Source: Collinsella tanakaei (lineage in GTDB: Bacteria > Actinomycetota > Coriobacteriia > Coriobacteriales > Coriobacteriaceae). Taken from it: a DNA stretch of 64,000 bases. The stretch is taken from assembly GCF_016900375.1 (NCBI RefSeq), contig NZ_JACJKB010000001.1, positions 62,001 through 126,000 of the forward strand. Direction: 5' to 3'. The stretch's first letter is position 1. Each line of letters begins with the position of its first letter. Shown piece after piece: positions 22,572 to 30,966 of the stretch. The notes beneath the pieces were generated by a model. That model saw only the letters and a list, made by a program, of their open reading frames with translations, was not told where the DNA came from and searched no databases. The position numbers and the translations under genes are program-made.

Positions 22572-22709
22572 TTAAAACTCGAACTCGACGTGTGCAGAGA
22601 CCCCGCTACCGGTCACCTCGGTTGACTGGTCGGTCACGGTGCAGCCGCCGAGCATGAGGGCGGTTGCAGCTGCAACAAGGATGATGATGGGGGAGATGTG
22701 CTTCAGCAT
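22572..22709 (-). CDS. Small lipoprotein, 45 residues
   Basis: The frame from ATG at 22709 to TAA at 22572-22574 encodes a 45-residue protein. A Lys and His precede an 18-residue hydrophobic stretch, followed by the lipobox LGGC with Cys23. The 22-residue mature part is short, polar, and ends in VEFEF. AAAAGGAGCCGACC gives a strong ribosome binding site. A TATAAT element lies about 30 bp upstream. These three signals together argue for a real gene despite its size. The function is unknown. It lies downstream of the chelate importer but has its own promoter. Confidence 0.72.
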   Translation of the reverse strand: MLKHISPIIILVAAATALMLGGCTVTDQSTEVTGSGVSAHVEFEF

Positions 22710-22738
22710 GGTCGGCTCCTTTTGTGCAGTGTTTCTCC

Positions 22739-22744
22739 ATTATA
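22739..22744 (-). promoter_or_regulatory. -10 element (TATAAT) for the small lipoprotein
   Basis: The plus-strand ATTATA reads as a perfect TATAAT on the minus strand, 30 bp before the lipoprotein start. No consensus -35 was seen 17 bp upstream. Confidence 0.5.
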
Positions 22745-22840
22745 GCCGGAGCGCACGGGGCGGGGCATGATGGAATGAGCGCATGGTTCTGGGCATGAGC
22801 ATGTATGTCTATAAATTGCTTTCCGGGCGGCGCTTTCCGA

Positions 22841-24001
22841 TCAGCTCCGATGTGGCCTCGCCGCGAGGTACGCCTCGGCCGTCGGATATACCGGCATGCC
22901 GAGCGCGCGGGCGTACTCGACCAGCTTGGCGTTGCAGGCGCATATCGTGCCGAATCGCTCCGGGCAGCAGATGAGGGCCTCACAATGCGCGATCTGCTCT
23001 TTCGCCCGCTCGATGTCGTCGTCATCCACCGGCTCGAGGTCTTTTGCATATACGACGTGGGCTGCCAGACTATCGGCAAGCATGCCATCGACGTCATGAC
23101 GATGCAGCACGCCTGCGGCAAACGGGATGCTTGCACGCTGAAGGGTGCGAAAACACGTGGCCCCCGTTCCGCCGCCCGCCACGACGAAGACGCGTGCGGC
23201 TGAGGCGGCGCGCTCCAGCTCGAAACTCCCGAAGGTGTCGTTGTATGCGGTCGGCTCGAGGCCGTAGAGCGAGGCGATGCGCGGCTTGCAGAACACCTCG
23301 GCGGGAGATCCCTGGGTATCGGCCGCGCCGTCATGAATGCAGACCACGGTGTCGGCTGCTTTCTGCGCAAGGCCGATGTCGTGAAGCGATGCGATGATCG
23401 CGACGTTCCGTTCACGCGCATAGCGCCGAAGAAGTCCCAACATGTCGAGCTGCGCTCGAATATCCAGATACGACGTGGGCTCGTCGAGTATGAGCACGCG
23501 GGGCTGCTGGCAGAGCGCACGGGCTATAAGGGCGCGCTGCCGCTGGCCATCGCTCATGTGCGCGAAGTCACGGTCGCGATACGTCCAGCAGCCCGTCGCC
23601 TCCATGCAGCGTTTGACTTCATCCTCATCCTTTTCGCCAAGGATGCCGAACCTACCGGTATAGGGATAGCGCCCGGCCTCGACGATATCCTTGCAGGTGA
23701 GCAGTTCGGTGCGCGGTCGCTCGGTGAACAGGGCGGCGACGGTGCGCGCGCGGTCGCGCGGCGACATGGTGGCCGCGGGGGTTCCGCAGATACTGATGGT
23801 TCCCGCAAGCGGCACCAGGAGCCCCGCGATGGTACGCAGGAGGGTCGTCTTGCCCGAGCCGTTCGGCCCGATGAGCACGAGCACCTCGCCCGGGTGCACA
23901 ACAAGATCGATATCCCGCACGAGGGGCCGCGCGCTATGGCCTATCGCGACATGGTCAATCTCGAGAGCCGGCGCCTGAGTACTCATCGTGCCCCCGCTCA
24001 T
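22841..24001 (-). CDS. Metal-chelate-type ABC importer ATPase with a C-terminal extra domain
   Basis: About 386 residues. The first ~260 are a FecE/BtuD-like ATPase with GPNGSGKTT (Walker A), HMSDGQRQRALIARAL (signature, LSGGQ replaced by MSDGQ) and VLILDEPTSYLD. The final ~130 residues are an added domain beginning RVFVVAGGGTGATC, which resembles a Rossmann-like alpha/beta fold and contains a Cys-rich patch (CEALICCPE, TICACNA). This part is not needed for transport in ordinary family members and I do not recognise it. The start may be the ATG overlapping the permease stop (24001) or the ATG at 23986. It works with the permease and binding protein upstream. Confidence 0.82.
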   Translation of the reverse strand: MSGGTMSTQAPALEIDHVAIGHSARPLVRDIDLVVHPGEVLVLIGPNGSGKTTLLRTIAGLLVPLAGTISICGTPAATMSPRDRARTVAALFTERPRTELLTCKDIVEAGRYPYTGRFGILGEKDEDEVKRCMEATGCWTYRDRDFAHMSDGQRQRALIARALCQQPRVLILDEPTSYLDIRAQLDMLGLLRRYARERNVAIIASLHDIGLAQKAADTVVCIHDGAADTQGSPAEVFCKPRIASLYGLEPTAYNDTFGSFELERAASAARVFVVAGGGTGATCFRTLQRASIPFAAGVLHRHDVDGMLADSLAAHVVYAKDLEPVDDDDIERAKEQIAHCEALICCPERFGTICACNAKLVEYARALGMPVYPTAEAYLAARPHRS

Positions 24002-25047
24002 CGGAACGAACGCTTTCTTAGCATGAGGGCTATGACGATGGGGGCTCCGAACACGGCGGTCACGGCGCTGACGGAGAGCTCGACGGGCGAGAACAGCGTG
24101 CGCGCAATAAGGTCGCAGCCGCAGCAGAAGACGGCGCCGGCAAGGAAGCTCGTCGGCGTGACCAGCAGGGGGCGCGACGACCCGAGCGCGAGCTTCGCGA
24201 TATGCGGCGCGGCGATGCCCACGAAGGACACCGGTCCCGCGAAGGCGACCACGCAGGCCGAAAGCAGGCTCGACATGAGGACGATCGCCAACCTCAAGCC
24301 GATGACGTTCACGCCGACGCTGCGCGCATGCCCCTCGCCGAGCTGATAGGCGCCGAGCCGCTTGGAGAGCGCCAGCACGATGGCGAAGGACGCGGCGACG
24401 AAGACGGCGATGATCGCGACGTCGGTCCAGCGCGCACCGGAGAAGCTTCCCTGCGACCAGTTCTGCAGGTTGACGATGCTCTGGTCGTCGGCGAAAGCGA
24501 TGAGGAAATTGGTCGCAGCCGAGCAGAGGTAGCCCACCATGACGCCGGCGACGATCAGCATGCTCTGGGTGCGCACGCGTCGAGCGATGGCGAGCACGAA
24601 CCCCATAGCCGCCAAGGATCCCGCGAGCGCTGCCGCCACGGCCATCCAAGGGCCCATGACGCCTTGGGCGCCGAGCACGACGATCATGACGAGGGCGACT
24701 GCCAGTCGGGCACCCGACGAGATGCCGAGCACGAAGGGATCGGCGATGGGGTTGGCGAAAAACGTCTGGAGCAGATAGCCGGAGAGCGAAAGGGCACCGC
24801 CGAGCAGCACGGCGCTCGCCACGCGCGGCAGGCGGATCTCCCAGATGATGCGGCTCGCGGTCGAGTCCGCCGGCCCCTGCAAGATCAATCCGACGACCTC
24901 TGTCGGCGAGGTGCCGACGCTGCCGACGCAAAGGCTCAGGCAGACCAGCGCGACAAGGGCGCAGGCGAGTGCGCCGTCGACGATGGCCGTGCGCGCTGCC
25001 CGTCGCGTGCGCGCGGACGCGGAGCTGTGCTGCCGGAGCCTATCCAT
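23998..25047 (-). CDS. FecCD-family permease of metal-chelate/cobalamin importer
   Basis: A 349-residue permease of the BtuC/FecCD type, with about ten hydrophobic segments. Motifs are RLPRVASAVLLGGALSLSG, NPIADPFVLGISSGA and FVGIAAPHIAK. It follows the binding-protein gene by one base and overlaps the ATPase gene by 4 bp, so the three are coupled. The substrate could be ferric siderophore, haem or a corrinoid. Confidence 0.92.
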   Translation of the reverse strand: MDRLRQHSSASARTRRAARTAIVDGALACALVALVCLSLCVGSVGTSPTEVVGLILQGPADSTASRIIWEIRLPRVASAVLLGGALSLSGYLLQTFFANPIADPFVLGISSGARLAVALVMIVVLGAQGVMGPWMAVAAALAGSLAAMGFVLAIARRVRTQSMLIVAGVMVGYLCSAATNFLIAFADDQSIVNLQNWSQGSFSGARWTDVAIIAVFVAASFAIVLALSKRLGAYQLGEGHARSVGVNVIGLRLAIVLMSSLLSACVVAFAGPVSFVGIAAPHIAKLALGSSRPLLVTPTSFLAGAVFCCGCDLIARTLFSPVELSVSAVTAVFGAPIVIALMLRKRSFR

Positions 25048-25048
25048 A

Positions 25049-26296
25049 TCAGCTGAGCTTCCAGATGTAGCCGGAGCTCTCCTCCGTGCCGGTCAGGGCG
25101 CAGCGGATATCGCCCATGATGTCGTCCATGTCGGTCATCGCCTGGTACATGTTCTCGTCGCAGGCGTAGACCTCGCCATCCTGCACCGCCTTGAAATCTG
25201 CGAGCAGGGGATTTTTACCCGTGAGGTCGGCGATGGATGCCATGGTGCCGTCGACGGTCGTGTTGTAGATGATCACGTCGGCATCCTTCGCTTGCGCATA
25301 GAAGGTCTCGAGGTCGATGACCGCCTGGACCGACGAGGATCCTTCCGACTCATCGGAAGGGTCGAAGGAGACGAAACTGCCGCCTGCCATCTCAACCATC
25401 TGCGAGAAATAGTCCGTCGAGCGGCGCGTGACCGCCGAGCCGTCCTCGTTGATGTAGAAGAAGGCGACGGTCTTGCCGGTTGCCTTCATGCTTGCGACCT
25501 GCTCGACTCTAGCGGCGATCTCGTCGAAACGCTCCTGCGCCTCGTCTTCGCGTCCGAACAGGATGCCCATGAGCTTGATCCACTCCAGTCTGCCCAGGAC
25601 CTCCGGCTCGCTGCTCGACTGCTCGGTGAGCACGGTGCAGCCGAGGTCCTGCAGCTTCTGCTTGGTCTCGGGCACGTGGTTGATCTTGGTGTTCTCGATG
25701 GCGAGCTCGCAGCCCTCGGTCGCGATGAGCTCGAAATCGGGGGAGCGGTACTTGCCGCCGTAGGCGATGTCGCCCGCATCGAGCGCCGCTGTGAGGTTGT
25801 CGTTCGGGCTCTCCTGCGCGGTGACGGACGATACGGTCACGGCGTCGAGGGCGTCGATTTCGTCGATCAGGCAGATCATGCCGGTCGATACGAGGTAGAC
25901 GCTCTCGAGGGGCTGCTGGATAACGGCGATGTCGTCTGCGAGGTTCTCGGGTATACTCGCTCCTTCGGGAACGACGAGGAAGCGCTCGCCATTCGAGATG
26001 CACACGAGCTGGTATCCGCCCTCGTACTCGTCGACGGTGAAGTTCTGCGCGTATTCGAGCGGCAGCTGCGCGACGTGCTCGAGGTCGGCGCCGGTATCGG
26101 CGTTGCGGAACGTGGGCTCCTCAGAGGTCTTCCCAGCCTGATGTACAGGGGCGCTTCCATCTGCTATCGCGGGGGAGCCGTTGTCGGTCGCAGACGTCGT
26201 GCAGGCGGATAGGATGAGGGCGCAACCGAGCGTTGCCGCAACTGCGAGGCGGCGCGGCACCGGGATACGATGTGGTGAGAAGCGGTCGAAGAGCAT
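25049..26296 (-). CDS. Metal-chelate ABC transporter substrate-binding lipoprotein
   Basis: A 415-residue solute-binding lipoprotein with lipobox LSAC (Cys32). The two-lobed class III binding protein (BtuF/FhuD-like) begins near residue 70, with a long linking helix around AQERFDEIAARVEQ. It includes TGKTVAFFYINEDG and DVIIYNTTVDGTM. A TAAGGACACC site precedes the ATG. The first gene of the three-gene importer lies 55 bp after a HAD gene on the same strand. No substrate-defining residue is recognised. Confidence 0.88.
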   Translation of the reverse strand: MLFDRFSPHRIPVPRRLAVAATLGCALILSACTTSATDNGSPAIADGSAPVHQAGKTSEEPTFRNADTGADLEHVAQLPLEYAQNFTVDEYEGGYQLVCISNGERFLVVPEGASIPENLADDIAVIQQPLESVYLVSTGMICLIDEIDALDAVTVSSVTAQESPNDNLTAALDAGDIAYGGKYRSPDFELIATEGCELAIENTKINHVPETKQKLQDLGCTVLTEQSSSEPEVLGRLEWIKLMGILFGREDEAQERFDEIAARVEQVASMKATGKTVAFFYINEDGSAVTRRSTDYFSQMVEMAGGSFVSFDPSDESEGSSSVQAVIDLETFYAQAKDADVIIYNTTVDGTMASIADLTGKNPLLADFKAVQDGEVYACDENMYQAMTDMDDIMGDIRCALTGTEESSGYIWKLS

Positions 26297-26351
26297 GGTG
26301 TCCTTACGAAGAGAGAGGGGGTTGGGGTCGATTGCGTGTATGCCCGATTGA

Positions 26352-26969
26352 TCATTCAGCAGATTCGAGCATAAGGGCTATGGCGCGCTCGAGTTTCGCG
26401 GCGTCGCCCGTGAAATGGTAGGAGCGCATGCCGGCTCGCTCGGCGCCGAGGCAATTGTCCCGATTGTCGTCGACAAACAGGCAGCTTGCGGGGTCGAGGT
26501 CGTAGCGGCGGCAGAGAAGCTGATAGATGGTGGGATCCGGCTTCATGATCCGCTCGAACCCCGATACGACCCTGCCGTCGAGCAGGTCGTTTACCGGGCA
26601 GCGACTCATCTGCAGGTCGATAGAGGTCGAGGCGTTCGAGAGCAGATAGATTCCGAGTCCGCGCTGCTTCAGCCGGATGGCGAGGTCGCAGACATCCTCG
26701 AGGGGCTCGGAGCACTCCGGCCAGCGCGCGAAGCATTCATGAAGGTTGGGGTGCAGATGGCCGGGAAGGTGCGCCTCGGCGATATGGCGCATGGTGTCGT
26801 GGCCGATGACGCCGGCATCGAGCAGGGCCCAGGCGGTGCTGCCGAACAGTGCCTCATCGAGGAGGCGTGCGTCCTCGTCGCTGTCGGTGTAGTGGCGGGC
26901 GAATGCCGGACCGTTGAAGGTCATGAGCACGTTGCCCATATCGAATACGACATGCTTCAGTTCTGCCAT
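26352..26969 (-). CDS. HAD-superfamily hydrolase (YihX-like)
   Basis: A 205-residue HAD phosphatase of subfamily IA. Motif I is VFDMGNVL (nucleophile Asp10), the motif II region is YLLSNAS, the lysine lies in FERIMKPDPTIY, and motif IV is CLFVDDNRDNCLGAE. YihX-type members act on sugar phosphates such as glucose 1-phosphate. The start at 26969 has AGGAAGGAAACG upstream; an ATG at 26996 is the alternative. It may share a transcript with the importer downstream. Confidence 0.82.
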   Translation of the reverse strand: MAELKHVVFDMGNVLMTFNGPAFARHYTDSDEDARLLDEALFGSTAWALLDAGVIGHDTMRHIAEAHLPGHLHPNLHECFARWPECSEPLEDVCDLAIRLKQRGLGIYLLSNASTSIDLQMSRCPVNDLLDGRVVSGFERIMKPDPTIYQLLCRRYDLDPASCLFVDDNRDNCLGAERAGMRSYHFTGDAAKLERAIALMLESAE

Positions 26970-27093
26970 GGCGTTTCCTTCCTGTTCGCTTCCCATTATG
27001 ATGCATCCGCGTTCGCTTGGCGCCGCTCGGTCGGGTGTAGGATGAGCGTGGGTCCGTGCCGGGCCGCTATGGAAGCCGTCGAAAGGGGACCAG

Positions 27094-27627
27094 ATGCCGA
27101 CGCCCGAATTCATCGTCAACCTTCGCGAGCACATCGGCCATGAGCTGCTGTGGCTCATCGGCGTGACGGGATATATCGAAGACGGGCGCGGCCGCATCCT
27201 GCTGGGCAGGCGAGCCGACACGGGTGCGTGGGCTCTGGTGAGCGGCATCAACGAGCCGGGTGAGGAGCCCGCGGCAACGATCGTGCGCGAGGCTCTCGAG
27301 GAGACGGGCGTTGCGATCGTTCCCCGCGAGCTGGTGAGCGTGCAGGCCGATCGGCGCGTCATCACCTATGAGAACGGTGACCGGGTGCAATACCTGGAGT
27401 TGCTGTTTGTCTGTGAGGTTGCGGACGGTGCCGCATGTGCGCACGTGGCAGACGAGGAGAGCCTCGAGGTGGGCTGGTTTGACCGCGACCATCTTCCCGA
27501 GCCGCTCTCGGAGACGACGCGTGAGCGCATCGGGCTCGTCGACACGTTTCGGTCGCGGGCGCTTCAGGGCGATGCGCACTGCCTGTTCAGAGTGGATGCA
27601 GATCAGGCCGAGGGGCAAGAAGGCTAG
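27094..27627 (+). CDS. Nudix hydrolase
   Basis: A 177-residue protein with the full Nudix box GINEPGEEPAATIVREALEETG, which binds the catalytic metal. The preceding strand contains ILLGRRADTGAWALVSG, usual for MutT-like pyrophosphatases of NDP-X compounds. The substrate is undetermined. A GAAAGGGG site precedes the ATG. Its TAG stop lies within the CTAG that also holds the stop of the convergent thioesterase gene. Confidence 0.85.
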   Translation: MPTPEFIVNLREHIGHELLWLIGVTGYIEDGRGRILLGRRADTGAWALVSGINEPGEEPAATIVREALEETGVAIVPRELVSVQADRRVITYENGDRVQYLELLFVCEVADGAACAHVADEESLEVGWFDRDHLPEPLSETTRERIGLVDTFRSRALQGDAHCLFRVDADQAEGQEG

Positions 27628-28358
27628 CTGAGCTCCACGACGGCGTAGATGCCGCCCTCGGTGTCGCTGAGCGTCACCACGGTTCGCTCGGGCTCCTGCG
27701 CGAGAGCCGGCACGATGGTGTCGCCCAGCACGGCGGCGCGGCGGAAGTCGACGCGAACCGTCTTGGGAGCCGTCTCGCGGGGGAGCAGCTCGAGCGCCAT
27801 CGTGACGTACTGGCAGTTGTTCACGTGCTCGTTGGTGTCGATGAGACCGCGGCGAACGACGATGGGCCCGGCGGGCTCGAGATGCTCGGGTACGCGGACG
27901 CGGCGCTCCTCGGCGGGCATGTCGAGCGGTTCATGCGTGCCGTAGGGGGCAACGTGCTCCTGGGTGGGGCGGATGGGCTTACCCGTCGCAAGGTCGATGG
28001 AGGCCCACGATGAGTTGGCGCGTGCGATCAGCCTGCCTGCGGTGTCCTTCAGATAGAAATTGCGGTTAGCCGTGAATCCGCGGAAGCTCGTGGCAAAGGT
28101 GCCCACAGCGATCTCCTCGCAAAGCGAGGGGTAGCGGTCGATGACGATGTGCCAATGGGTGAGCACCCAGGCGCGCTGCTCATGCTTGAGCCATGCCATG
28201 CCGACGCCGAGCGCCTCCGACTGGAAGGTGCTGCAGTCCTGGAACGCGTTGATGACGGCGGGAAGCGTCATGAGGCCGCGATGACCGACCTCGCTATAGC
28301 GGACCACGGTGGGGTACTCGAAGGTCGTCAGGTCCCGATCGAGGTCGATGATGGGCAT
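27624..28358 (-). CDS. Acyl-ACP thioesterase (FatA-like)
   Basis: A 244-residue double-hotdog protein that releases free fatty acids from acyl-ACP. The first hotdog (about 12-135) includes RYSEVGHRGLMTL and AWVLTHWHIVIDRYP. The second (about 150-240) includes the NEHVNNCQYV helix with the Asn and His catalytic residues typical of FatA/FatB. Bacterial members are common in anaerobes and may feed the fatty acid kinase pathway seen elsewhere in the window (FakA-like at 31352). AGGAGCG precedes the start. Confidence 0.85.
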   Translation of the reverse strand: MPIIDLDRDLTTFEYPTVVRYSEVGHRGLMTLPAVINAFQDCSTFQSEALGVGMAWLKHEQRAWVLTHWHIVIDRYPSLCEEIAVGTFATSFRGFTANRNFYLKDTAGRLIARANSSWASIDLATGKPIRPTQEHVAPYGTHEPLDMPAEERRVRVPEHLEPAGPIVVRRGLIDTNEHVNNCQYVTMALELLPRETAPKTVRVDFRRAAVLGDTIVPALAQEPERTVVTLSDTEGGIYAVVELS

Positions 28359-28478
28359 ATGCGTCGCTCCTGCGTGGTTTTGATACCGATGTTACGCATG
28401 CAAGTCTAACACTGCCATCGCGCTCCTGCCGATCGAGCATGTAGGATACTGTTTCGAGTGCAGAGGGGATGATGTGCG

Positions 28479-29543
28479 ATGGACATGGGCTCCAGATACG
28501 GCGTGCGGGGTGGGGCGGCTCCACTTGGCGATCTTCCGCTGGCGCGGACGAAGATCGATTACGACGTTGCCGCACGAGCCGATGGGGGACTCATAGACCG
28601 GTTGCTCGACGATCCCGCGACGCGCGTGGTGTTGGTCGACCGAGGCCTCGTGGCGGTGCCGCGCGGCCTTTCGTCCTCGACGCCCGCGGCTCTTGCCTGT
28701 GCGGAGGACCCGGCGGCCCCGCGCCCCGATGCCGCCGCTCCCATGCATGAGGTAGGGCTTTCGTTCATGAGCGGCCCCTCTGCCCGTTCTGTTGCCGAGG
28801 TGTCAGGCGCCCTGGTCGTGTATCTCGGCATCGAGCGTTTCGGTGATACGGGAGTTTCCTACCTGGCGCTCGATGTGACGCGTGTGGGCGGCGCAAGCGT
28901 CCTTCCCGATCAGGCGTCTTGCGACTGGGTTGAGCTGCGGTCGCTCGCACCCTGTGCGAGCGTGCGCGATGCAGGTCTTGCCACAAGCGCCATCGCCGTA
29001 TGCGCCTGGCACGATCGGCAGCGGTTCTGCCCGTATTGCGGTTTCCCGGTGCGCCCGACGCTGTCGGGGTGGGCGCAGGCCTGCACGAACCCGGAGGATG
29101 CCGATCGTCTGCTGTTTCCGCGTATCGAGCCTGCGGTCATCACGGCGATCGTGGATGACCGAGACCGCCTGCTGCTGCAGCATAACTGTGCCTGGCGTCC
29201 AAGTTTCTACTCGGTGTCTGCCGGGTTCGTCGAGGCGGGGGAGAGCCTGGAGCGCGCGGTGCGTCGCGAGGCGCTCGAAGAGGTGGGCATCGAGCTCGAT
29301 GAGGTCGGGTATCTCGGTTCGCAACCCTGGCCGTTTCCCGCTTCGATCATGCTTGGCTTTCGCGCCCGTGCACGCACAACCGACATTCATGTCGACGGCG
29401 ATGAGGTCGAGGCGGCCCGTTGGTTCACGCGGGAGGAACTCGGGCGGGCTATCGCCTGCGGCGAGGTGGAGCCCGCGGGACGGGCCTCGATCGCCCGTCA
29501 TATGATCGAGCAGTGGTACGGCGGTCCGCTCGAATGCCTGTAG
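28479..29543 (+). CDS. nudC: NAD(H) diphosphatase / NADH pyrophosphatase
   Basis: A 354-residue protein hydrolysing NAD(H) to NMN(H) and AMP; relatives also remove NAD caps from RNA. It contains an N-terminal domain and a zinc-ribbon region beginning CPYCGFPV. Then come the Nudix box (GFVEAGESLERAVRREALEEVG) and the NudC signature SQPWPFP about 20 residues further on. In the ribbon only three of four cysteines are visible (CxxC and ACTNPED); the fourth position is not Cys. Several actinobacterial homologues appear the same from memory. GAGGGGATG lies upstream of the ATG. Confidence 0.9.
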   Translation: MDMGSRYGVRGGAAPLGDLPLARTKIDYDVAARADGGLIDRLLDDPATRVVLVDRGLVAVPRGLSSSTPAALACAEDPAAPRPDAAAPMHEVGLSFMSGPSARSVAEVSGALVVYLGIERFGDTGVSYLALDVTRVGGASVLPDQASCDWVELRSLAPCASVRDAGLATSAIAVCAWHDRQRFCPYCGFPVRPTLSGWAQACTNPEDADRLLFPRIEPAVITAIVDDRDRLLLQHNCAWRPSFYSVSAGFVEAGESLERAVRREALEEVGIELDEVGYLGSQPWPFPASIMLGFRARARTTDIHVDGDEVEAARWFTREELGRAIACGEVEPAGRASIARHMIEQWYGGPLECL

Positions 29544-29851
29544 ACGGGCGCTTCTCGGCTTTCGGAGCGCCTGAGGGGGTCGAATATACGAAGTTGGTTC
29601 AGATATGCGTTACCTATAGGCAAGGTAGGGTGAACTTCTACCCCTTTTCAGCCCTTGCAGGGCGGATGCTATAGCCCCCAAAACAAGAATAAGGCCGCGA
29701 TGGCCGGTTTCAAACCTGCCATCGCGGCCATGATAACCAAAACGGACTACCTACTACCTTGGTGTGCTTACGCATATCTGAACCAACTTTGGCGCGGACG
29801 TTGCTCGCGGGTCTTTTTCAGGCTTAAGCGCATCTGCAGACGGCTGATTTC
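29544..29851. other. Intergenic region filled by a palindromic element
   Basis: About 308 bp lie between convergent nudC (plus) and the tautomerase gene (minus). It is almost wholly taken up by the inverted-repeat element at 29591-29789. No coding sequence with a ribosome binding site was seen. Confidence 0.7.
29591..29789. repeat. 199-bp inverted-repeat element with internal hairpin
   Basis: Perfect 20-bp terminal repeats (AAGTTGGTTCAGATATGCGT at 29591-29610 and its reverse complement at 29770-29789) flank an internal hairpin. The internal stem is GGCCGCGATGGC (29693-29704) with GCCATCGCGGCC (29718-29729) and a GGTTTCAAACC top. A CAAGGTAG motif continues the similarity inside each end. It resembles a small non-autonomous mobile element or a large bidirectional terminator. 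No target-site duplication is obvious. Confidence 0.7.
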
Positions 29852-30202
29852 CTAGAAATTGGACCCGTTCCACCCGAAGTTCGGCGTGGATCCGTAACGG
29901 ATGTAGATATGCGAGGGATCGATGCCGAGCGTCTGCGCAACCACCGGGCAGATCTGCTCTGTCAGTGCCTCCCATGCGGACTCGGGAACCTCTGCTCGCG
30001 CGTAGACGTCGACTTCGACGAACGCCGAGGGCTCGGCGTCACTGCCGGCAAAGTACATAGGGACGTTCTCGTCGAACAGGCACATGAGCCACTGCTCCGA
30101 CTTGCCGGGGACGGCGGCGATGGCGCGGCCGAAGGCGCTCTTCAGGGTTTCGCGATCCTCGGCGCTGATGGGAGTCGAGGCGTGGAGCTGGATAACGGGC
30201 AT
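29852..30202 (-). CDS. MIF/tautomerase-superfamily protein
   Basis: A 116-residue protein. After removal of Met1 it begins with Pro, the catalytic base of the tautomerase superfamily (MPVIQLHAS). The C-terminal part, SHIYIRYGSTPNFGWNGSNF, closely follows macrophage migration inhibitory factor (MIF), including the GWNxSxF ending. The length matches MIF (about 115) rather than 4-oxalocrotonate tautomerase (about 62). Phenylpyruvate or dopachrome tautomerase activity is the expected chemistry; the natural substrate is unknown. GGGAGGC precedes the ATG. Confidence 0.85.
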   Translation of the reverse strand: MPVIQLHASTPISAEDRETLKSAFGRAIAAVPGKSEQWLMCLFDENVPMYFAGSDAEPSAFVEVDVYARAEVPESAWEALTEQICPVVAQTLGIDPSHIYIRYGSTPNFGWNGSNF

Positions 30203-30237
30203 GAAAGCCTCCCGATTTTGGGGCGAACGTGCGGAGT

Positions 30238-30723
30238 CTAGTCGGAAACAGGTCCCTGGACGAACCACTCGAGTATGCCGGAGCGGCCGGAGTCATCCAT
30301 GTCGATGGCGGCCATGCCCCCGGGCTTGAGCGAAAGCTCGACCCCGCTCAGGCGCTCGATCATCTCGTTCAGCATGGGGATATGCCCCACGACGACGAGG
30401 CAGTCGGCATCGGTGGTCGCGAGCTGCTCGGCAAAGGTGTCGGCGTCCTGCTCCCAGATGCTGTCGACCGGCACGATGTCGTGATCGAAGCCGAGCGCGC
30501 GGTCCACCTCCTGGGCGGTCTGCATCGCACGCACCGCCGGGCTCGACCAGAGCGTCGCATGCGAGGCGCTGTGGGCATCGAGCAGGTAGAACGAGCGCAT
30601 GAAGCCGTCGACCGAAGCGAGGAACGAGCGGGCTTCGTCCGTGAGCTCGCGATCGAAATCGGACTGCCCGGGTTTGAGCCCGCAGGCCTTGCCGTGTCTC
30701 ACGAGGATGAGCTTCTTGATCAC
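30238..30723 (-). CDS. SixA-like phosphohistidine phosphatase
   Basis: A 161-residue histidine-phosphatase family protein. The catalytic ILVRHGKA lies at residues 6-13 (His10), with the second His in VVVGHIPML. The short SixA form dephosphorylates phosphohistidine on Hpt-type proteins; other small phosphomonoesters are possible. GTG at 30723 is preferred because TTAGGATGG lies about 5 bp upstream; the ATG at 30732 leaves no room for a site. It precedes the MIF-like gene by 35 bp on the same strand and may be cotranscribed. Confidence 0.82.
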   Translation of the reverse strand: MIKKLILVRHGKACGLKPGQSDFDRELTDEARSFLASVDGFMRSFYLLDAHSASHATLWSSPAVRAMQTAQEVDRALGFDHDIVPVDSIWEQDADTFAEQLATTDADCLVVVGHIPMLNEMIERLSGVELSLKPGGMAAIDMDDSGRSGILEWFVQGPVSD

Positions 30724-30884
30724 GTTGACCATCCTAACCGCATGGGGTTCACCGTCGTATCGATTCTAACCGCGCGCGTCGCGTTGCGCCACGAGCCATT
30801 GGTCTAAAAACGCTTAGAAACAGGAATACTGCCGTCTGCCGCCGCGAGGGGGCCGTACATATGGAGCGTCGATATCGAGCGCAT

Positions 30885-30903
30885 ACAACGACGTTGTCGT
30901 TGT
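30885..30903. promoter_or_regulatory. Palindrome at the asp23-fakA promoter
   Basis: ACAACGAC-GTT-GTCGTTGT is a perfect dyad with 8-bp arms, abutting a possible -10 (TAGAAT, 30903-30908). It is placed where a repressor would block RNA polymerase. The regulator is unknown. Confidence 0.4.
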
Positions 30904-30966
30904 AGAATACTGTGATGATTGCTTCCATGTCCGATGCGTTCCGCGCATTCAGGAAGGAGATTTACC

